Assembly: GCF_016743335.1 (NCBI RefSeq)
Contig: NZ_WCJE01000002.1
Coordinates: 62,001 to 126,000, forward strand
From: Streptococcus suis
GTDB taxonomy: Bacteria > Bacillota > Bacilli > Lactobacillales > Streptococcaceae
Length of the DNA stretch: 64,000 nucleotides
Direction: 5' to 3'
This document shows positions 1 through 7,568 of this stretch, one piece after another. The notes under the pieces were generated by a model. It searched no databases. It saw only the letters and a program-made list of their open reading frames with translations, and had not been told where the DNA came from. The first letter of the stretch is position 1. Each line of letters opens with the position of its first letter. The position numbers and the translations under genes are program-made.

Positions 1-26
1 AGGAAACGAACAGAAAGGAGTACTAA

Positions 27-137
27 ATGTTTAGGTACTTAAAAAAGCCAATCAAGATTAGAACTGATAAGCTGGTCATCAAACTCAATCTTATCATTCT
101 AACTCTTGAATGGCACATAGAATTGGATAGTGAGTAA
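27..137 (+). CDS. Small phage-end protein, 36 aa, unknown
   Basis: ATG at 27 is preceded at a good distance by AGAAAGGAG (12-20); 36 codons end at TAA 135. The product is basic at its N-terminus (MFRYLKKPIKIRTDK) and then hydrophobic (LNLIILTLEW). It lies beyond the lysis genes on the opposite strand, a position where temperate phages often carry lysogeny-expressed accessory genes. The function is unknown; reality as a gene rests on the ribosome site and complete frame. Confidence 0.5.
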   Translation: MFRYLKKPIKIRTDKLVIKLNLIILTLEWHIELDSE

Positions 138-145
138 TCACTATC

Positions 146-161
146 CACCCCTTCGGGGGTG
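146..161 (+). other. Stem-loop with TTCG tetraloop
   Basis: CACCCC-TTCG-GGGGTG forms a perfect 6-bp stem with a very stable tetraloop, 8 bases after the stop of the 36-aa gene. No U-run follows directly (GTACTTAAATATT), so it may be a weak terminator or a transcript-stabilising element. Confidence 0.5.
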
Positions 162-186
162 TACTTAAATATTATCAAAAAATGCT

Positions 187-288
187 ATGAAAGTAAAATA
201 CAAAGTAAACAAACATGGTTTTGACTGGAAAGCCTTCTTGGTGTGGTCATTGCTGATTGCATTGCTACTCTGGTTGGTTTTCAAATAA
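187..288 (+). CDS. Single-pass membrane peptide, 33 aa
   Basis: ATG 187 to TAA 286. A charged N-terminus (MKVKYKVNKHGFDW) is followed by one hydrophobic helix of about 18 residues ending in FK. No convincing ribosome site precedes it, so translation may be coupled or weak. It sits 9 bases before the helix-turn-helix gene. Function unknown; size and topology recall toxin-like or superinfection peptides, but nothing proves that. Confidence 0.4.
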   Translation: MKVKYKVNKHGFDWKAFLVWSLLIALLLWLVFK

Positions 289-297
289 GGAGTATCT

Positions 298-522
298 ATG
301 ATCCAAGTATTATCCAAGGAAGAAATGATGAACTTCTTCCAGACACATTCGCGCTATCAAATTGCACAAGCTACAGGTCTTTCTGAGTCCACCTTGGCAA
401 ACTACGTCAAAGGTCGGACTGATGTTGGCGGTATGTCTTTTGATAAAGTTATCAAAATAACAGAATACTACAATAGTTTGCATGGAAAGAAATATGGTTA
501 CAGAGACCCTAAACTAAAATAG
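298..522 (+). CDS. Small helix-turn-helix protein, 74 aa
   Basis: AAGGAG at 287-292 precedes ATG 298. Residues about 14-50 (TGLSESTLANYVKGRTDVGGMSFDKVIKI) fit an Xre/Cro-type helix-turn-helix. It is too small to carry an effector domain. It is the last gene of a three-gene plus-strand group convergent with the lysin and is followed immediately by a terminator, suggesting an independent lysogeny-expressed unit. Targets are unknown. Confidence 0.65.
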   Translation: MIQVLSKEEMMNFFQTHSRYQIAQATGLSESTLANYVKGRTDVGGMSFDKVIKITEYYNSLHGKKYGYRDPKLK

Positions 523-531
523 GGTCTTTTT
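504..531 (+). terminator. Intrinsic terminator after HTH gene
   Basis: AGACCCTA (504-511) pairs with TAGGGTCT (520-527) and is followed by TTTT. The left arm overlaps the 3' end of the HTH coding region. Confidence 0.8.
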
Positions 532-631
532 GTGTCCGTAAAAACGGCAATTTTTAAAAATGTCCGTGATAAAGGCAAGTATTTTGCTATCGAATTTTGA
601 AAAAACGCTATTTTTTTGAAATTCGGGCAAC

Positions 632-658
632 AAAAAAAGCCCAGCAGACCGCTGGGCT
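632..658 (-). terminator. Intrinsic terminator of the lysis/late operon
   Basis: On the minus strand AGCCCAGC-GGTCT-GCTGGGCT is followed by seven U. It lies 4 bases past the endolysin stop and ends the late transcript. Confidence 0.9.
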
Positions 659-662
659 GAAA

Positions 663-1430
663 TTATTTTAGACCTTTGATTAGTTTGTTAACTGTCTCGT
701 CATCCAAGCGGTCTAGATTTGACTTGTGTTGGAAATTATCAAAAGTCGCTTGGGAGATTTGCATATGTGGTACACCCTTGTCCCAAAATGCGACAGGGTC
801 TTTTGCGTCAAGCAAAGCGTAAAATGTACCGCCTGCAACTAATGCAATCCCTCGTCCTGGTGCTGAAATTGTAAACATATCTTGTTCCTCTACTTTCTTT
901 TCTTCTGGTGCCTGTGCACCATTTTTTAGTTGGTCCAAATAACTCTGGACATTTTGCTTAAACCCTACCCAGTTACCATTATCCAATATTCGGTGTGGGC
1001 AATATTTGCCAGACCAATCTTGATGCTTGCGGATGCGGTCAACGCCCCAACCCATCTGATGCAAAATAATCGCTGCTAATTTAGCTCCGTTATCCTCAGC
1101 TTTTGCATATTTAGGATGCCCAGGAGTCAGACTATAACAAATCTCAATACCGATTGACTTCCGGTTTCCGTTGCCACTGCCACCGTCACCGCAATGCCAA
1201 GCGTTACGATTGTGTGGAATGGCTTGGATAGCCTGCGCATCATCAACAGCCCAGTGATAAGATACCTCGTTCCCATTACCAACCATGTAACTGATTTCAG
1301 CCAACGCAGAAGCGTTATTAGCTGTATTGTGGATAGTGATATACTCTGCGGTCATTGTGTAAGGACATTTGATATCTTGCTTTTCTGATGGTACAAGCAT
1401 TTGAACCATTTTAAGGCCTAGATTACTCAT
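663..1430 (-). CDS. Phage endolysin, N-acetylmuramoyl-L-alanine amidase (Amidase_2)
   Basis: 255 aa. The N-terminal 160 residues form an Amidase_2/PGRP-type domain that cleaves the bond between muramic acid and the stem peptide; zinc ligands are likely H34 (ITIHNTAN), H136 (KHQDW) and C144 (YCPH). After a charged linker (EEKKVEEQ, about 177-184) comes a C-terminal domain of about 70 residues, probably wall-binding but not recognised as a standard repeat. No signal peptide, consistent with holin-dependent export. It is the last gene of the lysis cassette and overlaps the small gene before it by 8 bases. Confidence 0.93.
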   Translation of the reverse strand: MSNLGLKMVQMLVPSEKQDIKCPYTMTAEYITIHNTANNASALAEISYMVGNGNEVSYHWAVDDAQAIQAIPHNRNAWHCGDGGSGNGNRKSIGIEICYSLTPGHPKYAKAEDNGAKLAAIILHQMGWGVDRIRKHQDWSGKYCPHRILDNGNWVGFKQNVQSYLDQLKNGAQAPEEKKVEEQDMFTISAPGRGIALVAGGTFYALLDAKDPVAFWDKGVPHMQISQATFDNFQHKSNLDRLDDETVNKLIKGLK

Positions 1431-1536
1431 GTTCTACTCCTTTACCATCTAAATCATCCGGCTCCGCAAATGTATGCCGGGCAATATTGTCTTGATATTT
1501 TTCCTCGTCAAATTCTAAAATTTCGTCAAATTGCAT
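1423..1536 (-). CDS. Small acidic protein between holin and lysin, 37 aa
   Basis: ATG 1536 follows AGGAGG; TAA ends at 1423, overlapping the lysin start. The product (MQFDEILEFDEEKYQDNIARH) is acidic and soluble. It is translationally packed between holin and endolysin. It may modulate lysis or be an XkdX-like tail accessory; neither can be shown. Confidence 0.6.
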   Translation of the reverse strand: MQFDEILEFDEEKYQDNIARHTFAEPDDLDGKGVEHE

Positions 1537-1538
1537 GA

Positions 1539-2066
1539 TTAGTCCTCCTTAATAAAATCGATTTTCCCCTCATCCAAATCTACTTTAATCTTTTCAGACT
1601 GGATAATACCGGCAGAATTTTTTCTGGCATCAAGGGTTTTAGGTTCACTTCTAACTAATTTTTCAAGCGCGACAATCACATTTGCAAAAATGCTTGTATC
1701 CCCTTTTGCTTTACCGTAGTTTTCAACCAAACTCTTAAAAGTCAAGATTAGATAACCAACGTAAATTGTGTATAGGAAGGCCACACCTGTTTGTTCAGGC
1801 AGCAAGACAGACATCGGAATCAATACAGTAAGTAAGATAATCCCCATCATCTTGCGAATCAGGCCGTTAATACCGATTTTAGATTGATAATCTATATCTG
1901 GATTAATCATTGCAGCAAACGTACCTGACAAAAAATCAACAATTTCCATGACCACAATTAACCCAAGCAAAAAGAGGACTAGACCGTCCTCTGTTGCAAT
2001 AAGTTCTCGTAGAAAATCAAACATTCCTGCAGGATGCGGTGGCATTTTAGATAACATTATAACCAT
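1539..2066 (-). CDS. Phage holin (Phage_holin_4 / TcdE-like family)
   Basis: 175 aa. Two hydrophobic segments near residues 29-52 (LVLFLLGLIVVMEIVDFLSGTF) and 74-92, then a third shorter one near 98-112, and a hydrophilic C-terminus; this layout and the EIVDFLSGTFAA stretch match the Phage_holin_4 family, which makes membrane lesions releasing the endolysin. GGAGGCG lies 8 bases before ATG 2066. Directly upstream of the lysin cassette, as expected. Confidence 0.88.
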   Translation of the reverse strand: MVIMLSKMPPHPAGMFDFLRELIATEDGLVLFLLGLIVVMEIVDFLSGTFAAMINPDIDYQSKIGINGLIRKMMGIILLTVLIPMSVLLPEQTGVAFLYTIYVGYLILTFKSLVENYGKAKGDTSIFANVIVALEKLVRSEPKTLDARKNSAGIIQSEKIKVDLDEGKIDFIKED

Positions 2067-2069
2067 GCT

Positions 2070-2414
2070 TTACGCCTCCGCTCCTGCTGTCGGGTCTGTC
2101 CAGTCTGGATTTCCGTTTTCATCAAATTTCATGATCCAATATTCCTCACTGAGCATATCAGCGATATTAATTGTCGCAGCGGTACCCCCCCATTGATTGA
2201 AAGCCCAGATAGTTTCCACATCGACAAATTTACGGCGACCATTCACAATTGCAGGACGTTTCTGCACGTCACGGTACATATAGAAGTCTTGCGTTGCCGA
2301 CTTACAACGGATAAATTCTCCATGTTCTTTCATGTAGGTCAGCGCTGTTGCAAGGTCAAATGGTTGTGTTGTTTCTTCGAGGTTAAGCAATGTGTTGTTA
2401 GTAGTTTCAGTCAT
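2070..2414 (-). CDS. Small phage protein, possible DUF2829/Tad2-like fold
   Basis: 114 aa when started at ATG 2414, which follows GAAGGAG; the frame is open further upstream but that part overlaps the previous gene. Residues about 20-95 follow the pattern of DUF2829 (Tad2, a Thoeris anti-defence protein): an F-x-x-A-x-x-x-MK start, a central beta-rich stretch, and a TINIADMLSEEYWIMKF end resembling the family's DLLAEDW ending. The similarity is by eye only. It could equally be a structural or baseplate-associated protein of the late operon. Confidence 0.45.
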   Translation of the reverse strand: MTETTNNTLLNLEETTQPFDLATALTYMKEHGEFIRCKSATQDFYMYRDVQKRPAIVNGRRKFVDVETIWAFNQWGGTAATINIADMLSEEYWIMKFDENGNPDWTDPTAGAEA

Positions 2415-2628
2415 GATTTTCTCCTTCAATGATTTCGTCCTCTGGTTTAGTAGCTTCATCTAGTTGCTGAGTCAAATCTGCAATCTGCTCCTGCAGACTA
2501 GCGATGTTCTGCTGTGCCTCAGTTAGTTGCACAGCGAGCAAGTTCTTCGTCGTCATTTCCTCGGACAGTTTCGTCACGAGGTCGTTATTAGTCAAGCGTA
2601 GCGCTTGGTTGATTAGTTCTTGTTGCAT
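2407..2628 (-). CDS. Coiled-coil protein next to tail fibre gene, 73 aa
   Basis: Residues 15-60 are a heptad-rich helix (TEAQQNIASLQEQIADLTQQLDEA) ended by an acidic tail. It follows the tail-tip gene by 9 bases and overlaps the next gene by 8 (ATGACTGA). Small coiled-coil proteins here are common in streptococcal siphophages; the role is not known. Confidence 0.7.
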   Translation of the reverse strand: MQQELINQALRLTNNDLVTKLSEEMTTKNLLAVQLTEAQQNIASLQEQIADLTQQLDEATKPEDEIIEGENHD

Positions 2629-2637
2629 ATACTTCTC

Positions 2638-5600
2638 CTATTGAATTTTATTGAATGTGTAATCAAGATTGTCTTTTATGAGGTCGTATGTTTTCTGAGT
2701 CATACCACCGTACGCAATCTGATGAAAACATGCTCGAACAGCATCTAAAAACGCTCTTAAGCTTACAGCGTTCTGGCCAACATAATAATCAAATGAATAG
2801 ACATTTTTCCAGCGGTTGCCTAATCGTCCTAGATCGAACATGCCAGACAATTGTGGATAAAGGTATTGTCTATTTTTAAAAACAAAGCCATCTGATTGAC
2901 CGCCACCGCCGTCCACGATAAATTCATCGGTGTATGCATAGATTTTATCAATAAGACCGCCATTTGCAGTTGACCGAGATTGGATTTGGAATCCCGTAAA
3001 ATCTGCAGTACCAATCGACTCATCGTTAGCTCTCCGATTGGCTCCAATGGTTGTATAGGTCGCTCTGTTAGTGTAGGCAAATTTTAAAAATTGCGACTGA
3101 CCGTTTGTCACACGTCGAATGGCGGATGTATCACTATTGAACTCTATAGATGGACTGCCATTATTAAACGTTAATTTACCCGTAGACAAATCCAAGGTAG
3201 TGCGGTCGTTAAACGCTTTTAAAACACCACTCGTTATCTGCGTAGCAGATAAGGTTACAGCTTGGATACTTGTTACAACAGCATCTTTTGCAAAGAAATC
3301 TTTCACAAGAAGCTTGTTCGCTGCTAATGCATCAAAAAACGCTTGGTCGACTTTTAATTTTGCGGCGGTAATACTGTTTGCGTCCAATCGTTCCGCGCTA
3401 ATATAACCGCTAGTAATCTTCCCTGCGTCTAGGCTTGCGATTTTTGCGGATGTAATCACCCCATCTTGGATGTAAGTCGTTCCAGTTATCTGCACCAACT
3501 TACCGTCAATCTTAACCGAGCCATCCTTGTTTAGATTAAGCTGATTGAGCACTGTACCCGCGCTGGTCAGATTTTTCACCGCCCACGAATTGCCGAGCTG
3601 GTTAACCTGTGTAGCTGTACCGCTGATGGCATCCTTAACATCTGTCTGAAACAGACTATCAGCCATGACCATGCGGGCAACCTTGTCCTTGATACCAGTT
3701 TCTGTTGAGCCGATGATACGCTCGTAAAGCTGGGCTGTCTCTTTGACAGATTGGAAATCTACTTGGTTAGCCTTCTGAGATTGCAAGGTCGCAAATCGTC
3801 CGTCGACCGTGGTCTTATATTCAGCGATTTTGGTGTCTGTATAGATCTGTTGGTCTTCAGGAGCTGGTGACCAATCAGTCGCAACTGTACCATTTTCCAG
3901 TTGATAACCTGCTACACTAAAACCGCCCTCATCTGTGCTTAAGATGGCAAATCGAGGTTTTAATATACCTGACCGAGTAACTTTAAAAGTGATTGTAAAC
4001 CGCTGAAAGTTGTTCCCGACATCTCGAATTAAAGTCGCACGAGGGACATTTGCAGTCGCAAACCATGTTTCATGCTCATCATACAGATAAAAATAAACGG
4101 TTCCTGCGTTTTCTTTCTTGATATAGGCGCTAAAGGTATAGGTGTCCCCTGATTGTACAGAAATATTGGCTATCGGTGAGGCTTTCATGCCACCGACCCA
4201 AGTCAGGATACCAGCACCTTTATAAAGTGACTCCTCTAATCGCCACGTACCTTGCTTCTCCCAGTGTGTACCAGAGAAAGTTGCAGTACCTGGAATCAGA
4301 TTTCGTCCTCCAACCCGCAAACTCTCAAACCTCTGCGTCACACCTCTGGCATTTTCCTCGAAGGTTGACTTAGCCACATAATTGGCTGATATTACAGTCC
4401 GTTCAGCAGATAACTGTTTGGCGGTTTCGGTTCGACTGGCGGATAGATACTGTTCGGCTCGTGTACCTTCTTCATTTTTGTAGGTTTCTAGACTTTCCAG
4501 CCTTGTCTTGATTGCATCAGCCGTCTGCTGGGCGTAGGTCTTAGCATCTACTGCTTTACCATCTGCCAGTTGGATTTGACGGGATAGTTCTGTGCTAGAT
4601 TCCTCGGCAGTGCGCTTGTAAGTTGCAATTTCTGAGCGTAGGTCTTCTTCGGCAGCGTGTGGTGTCGTAGCAATATTCCCATCTTCCAACTGCGGGTCAC
4701 GGATATAGAGCACATCCCCGACCTCCCAGCGACCTGTATGATTATAGAAGATAAAGCTGTGCCAACGGTTAAATTGCACCTTACGACTGCTTGCATACCG
4801 CTTCCAACCTGTCGTCACGTCAATCAATTGGCTACTTGCATCTTCAAACGCTTCACAACCATACTTCAAACGAACGGACTTCGAACACTTGATATCCACC
4901 GCAAACGTCATCATCTTACCTTGCCAGTCGGCGCCTCTAAGGTCAAAGAAGTCAGCCCCCATACCGCCTGTGCCAGCACCTGTACAAGTCGCTTTCAGGT
5001 GATAGCCACTTTTTGCCATAGCATCCACCACTCGCTCAAACTTCCAGCCGGATACGTTGGTAAACAACCTGCCCAGATTAGCAAAACCAAAATCACGGAT
5101 ATAATTCCTCCCACCAACCTGCAAACTCTCAAACCGCTCCGTCACGCCGTCGATTCCACTCTGTAAGTCAGCGGTCTTGCGATTGATACTATCAATCTGC
5201 CCTGTCTGAGTATTGACAGTCTGTGTCAGAGCCTCGTATTGGGTCCTCGTTTGGTTCAAGGTGTCTTCTACCGTCTTGGTTCGACTGATAACACTAGTGA
5301 TGTCTCCTGTGGCTTTAGACACGGTTTTAGAGAGTTCTGCGACTGTTGACCTCGTCCCATCTGCCAGAGTTTCAACTGTCGTCACACGATTGGTCAAATC
5401 CGTCTGAGCCTGCGCCTGTGCCAATAATGTCCTAGCCTGCGACGCAACATCGGTCCGAATTGTCCCCACCGACTGCTCCATCTGATTGACTTTTGTAGTT
5501 GACTGATTGACCAAATTTGTCAGCGCAACCCTGGTTTGCTCAATATTCGCTTGTGTACTTTCTGCAATGTTTTTTGCCACATTAGCCAAATCTGTTGAAG

Positions 5601-6876
5601 TGCCAGCTTTACGCAAACTCTCCTCGATTTGCCTATCCTGCTCTTGCTGATTGGTTTGAAATTGACTATCTAGCTCTTTGATGCGAGTAGATATTTCCCG
5701 CTTGATAGTATCCGCATAGGCTTCTGCTTCTGCTTTTGATTTTTCGATACCGTCGTTGATTTCCTCGACTCGCTTTTCAAATTCAGCGTCGAAATGGCGG
5801 TTTGCATTGTCAATTTCCTTCTGCAGTTTCTGTTCAAAGGATGCTGATAATGTATTTGTAGCTTTATCTACACTGCCAGCAACCATACTAGCCACTGTAG
5901 AGCCGAATGACTGCGACACCTTACCAAATCCGATTGACTTCAATCGCTTAGACATCGGTCCGAAATGGTAGCTAGTAATTTTCAAACGCAAATCCACATC
6001 GAATCGCTCGTGGAATACACTTACCGTGTCGAACAACTTAACAGACACGTCAGACTTACCTTTAACATCCAGATTGATAGAATTTTCTACCAAGTCGCAA
6101 AGGGTCGAGCTAAAATACCGTTGACCGTATGCTGTTAGAGTTGCTTCGTCCATAACATCCTGGTCGTTAACCTCGATATCTGCTTCATAGATTTGACGAT
6201 ATTGCCCAATCAACGGACTGTCCACTGTCACAGCAATAACACGGTCTGCCTCACCCTCGGACTGTCCTTGGATTGTCTTTTTGAGATGCAATCGTGTCTT
6301 TAAGTTGTTAATGTTCTCAGACTCTTCATAGCTACTGAGATTCTTTTTATACATAAATAGCGACTCATTCTCAATACCGCCATTTTTTAACAGTTTAACC
6401 TGGTACTTGTCACGCACCAAGTCGCCACCCCACTGTCCAACAATAGAGTGTTTATCCTTGGTTAAAGCATCCATAACCGAAACATTTGACTCGTTAAACG
6501 TATGACGATCCATGATGTCGCTGAAAAAAGTAAACGGACAGTTCCGCTTGATACTACCAGCTAAAGCGGTCATAACTGTCTGCCCTGGTACCCTATTAAC
6601 CGATATAGTATTGATAGAGTAGTGATTCAAAAGTGTTGCGACCTGCTTAGCATAAACCTGAACATAGCCATTTACTTTCTTTACTTCAAAAATGAAAAAC
6701 TCTTGCTCGCCGTGCAGATCATCAGCCAGCAGAAAGACTTCCCGTCTAAGCAGATTCCACTTATCATCAGTCAGCGGAAATTTAAAAGATAGTTGGTAGG
6801 AACTGTTGGCTTCCTGCACGATGTCATCATCGTAAGCAAGATTGAGCGGGATATTCCCGTCTTTAAGATAGATCAA
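2638..6876 (-). CDS. Tail-tip protein: Prophage_tail endopeptidase N-domain plus receptor-binding region
   Basis: 1412 aa, TTG start at 6876 with GGAGG upstream, overlapping the Dit stop. Residues 1-330 match the gp27-like N-domain of phage minor structural/endopeptidase tail proteins that cap the tail below Dit. Residues 340-580 are long coiled coil. Two related modules begin with FESLxVGGRN at about 587 and 857, each about 140 residues and of the carbohydrate-binding type, separated by coiled coil. The last 200 residues (GQSQFLKFAYTNRATYTTIGA) are probably beta-rich receptor-binding sequence. The protein is expected to contact the streptococcal wall or capsule and sets host range. Confidence 0.85.
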   Translation of the reverse strand: MIYLKDGNIPLNLAYDDDIVQEANSSYQLSFKFPLTDDKWNLLRREVFLLADDLHGEQEFFIFEVKKVNGYVQVYAKQVATLLNHYSINTISVNRVPGQTVMTALAGSIKRNCPFTFFSDIMDRHTFNESNVSVMDALTKDKHSIVGQWGGDLVRDKYQVKLLKNGGIENESLFMYKKNLSSYEESENINNLKTRLHLKKTIQGQSEGEADRVIAVTVDSPLIGQYRQIYEADIEVNDQDVMDEATLTAYGQRYFSSTLCDLVENSINLDVKGKSDVSVKLFDTVSVFHERFDVDLRLKITSYHFGPMSKRLKSIGFGKVSQSFGSTVASMVAGSVDKATNTLSASFEQKLQKEIDNANRHFDAEFEKRVEEINDGIEKSKAEAEAYADTIKREISTRIKELDSQFQTNQQEQDRQIEESLRKAGTSTDLANVAKNIAESTQANIEQTRVALTNLVNQSTTKVNQMEQSVGTIRTDVASQARTLLAQAQAQTDLTNRVTTVETLADGTRSTVAELSKTVSKATGDITSVISRTKTVEDTLNQTRTQYEALTQTVNTQTGQIDSINRKTADLQSGIDGVTERFESLQVGGRNYIRDFGFANLGRLFTNVSGWKFERVVDAMAKSGYHLKATCTGAGTGGMGADFFDLRGADWQGKMMTFAVDIKCSKSVRLKYGCEAFEDASSQLIDVTTGWKRYASSRKVQFNRWHSFIFYNHTGRWEVGDVLYIRDPQLEDGNIATTPHAAEEDLRSEIATYKRTAEESSTELSRQIQLADGKAVDAKTYAQQTADAIKTRLESLETYKNEEGTRAEQYLSASRTETAKQLSAERTVISANYVAKSTFEENARGVTQRFESLRVGGRNLIPGTATFSGTHWEKQGTWRLEESLYKGAGILTWVGGMKASPIANISVQSGDTYTFSAYIKKENAGTVYFYLYDEHETWFATANVPRATLIRDVGNNFQRFTITFKVTRSGILKPRFAILSTDEGGFSVAGYQLENGTVATDWSPAPEDQQIYTDTKIAEYKTTVDGRFATLQSQKANQVDFQSVKETAQLYERIIGSTETGIKDKVARMVMADSLFQTDVKDAISGTATQVNQLGNSWAVKNLTSAGTVLNQLNLNKDGSVKIDGKLVQITGTTYIQDGVITSAKIASLDAGKITSGYISAERLDANSITAAKLKVDQAFFDALAANKLLVKDFFAKDAVVTSIQAVTLSATQITSGVLKAFNDRTTLDLSTGKLTFNNGSPSIEFNSDTSAIRRVTNGQSQFLKFAYTNRATYTTIGANRRANDESIGTADFTGFQIQSRSTANGGLIDKIYAYTDEFIVDGGGGQSDGFVFKNRQYLYPQLSGMFDLGRLGNRWKNVYSFDYYVGQNAVSLRAFLDAVRACFHQIAYGGMTQKTYDLIKDNLDYTFNKIQ

Positions 6877-7568
6877 ACCTTATACCTCCAATTCCCCTTA
6901 ATCGTTATTTTCGTAACTGTCCCACTTGTTGCGACACCGCTCCGACCGACAGGTATCTCGAAGAATGGGCCACGTTTGCGAATGGTGTTTTTCACAGCAC
7001 CATTCTTGTCATAGATATTTTGTCGCTTATGCCGACAGTCGATGGTCGCACGAGTATCTAGTTCTAACTCCATCAATTGTTTACCAATAGTCAAGGTCAC
7101 ACGACCAGAACCCTCAAGAATAATGACTGGCTCCGAATAGACCGTTCCAGGATTCTGAATAGACCCAGATGAAGTCAAAACGACATCAGCTAGATTTTTG
7201 ATATAACGGAACGGATGCATGGACACCGTAATTTCCACCTTCCAACGATGTGGCCCGAGTGGCATATAGCTACTAGACACCAAATCACAGTAGAAAAGGC
7301 TATCCCTCAGATAGCCAAATTCCACCGTATTATTTTCCGACTGAAAAACCTCAATCAAGCGCATAGCATCTGTCAAATGCCGTAGCGTGATGATAAATGT
7401 CCTGTTGTATCCCTCGTAGGCACCCTCACTGACATGTAATTGCCCGTTTGCACCATAGACTTCCACTAACTCAGCCCGCTCAACCGAAGTTTGTGCTTTG
7501 CCAAAGTCAAGGACATGGCAATCTGCCAAGGTCGAAGTATCTAAGCCGTTGACGATCATATAGTTCAT
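6873..7568 (-). CDS. Distal tail protein (Dit)
   Basis: 231 aa. Located between tape measure and tail-tip genes, with size and sequence (YNRTFIITLRHL, VSMHPFRYIK, FEIPVGRSGVATSG) typical of the Dit family, which forms a hexameric hub joining the tail tube to the tip. The start codon shares its A with the tape measure stop (TAATG), so the two are translationally coupled. Confidence 0.85.
   Translation of the reverse strand: MNYMIVNGLDTSTLADCHVLDFGKAQTSVERAELVEVYGANGQLHVSEGAYEGYNRTFIITLRHLTDAMRLIEVFQSENNTVEFGYLRDSLFYCDLVSSSYMPLGPHRWKVEITVSMHPFRYIKNLADVVLTSSGSIQNPGTVYSEPVIILEGSGRVTLTIGKQLMELELDTRATIDCRHKRQNIYDKNGAVKNTIRKRGPFFEIPVGRSGVATSGTVTKITIKGNWRYKV

Noticed and set aside
4657-5166. 169-residue plus-strand frame in tail-tip gene
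   Set aside because: Antisense to a well-defined protein; no supporting signals.
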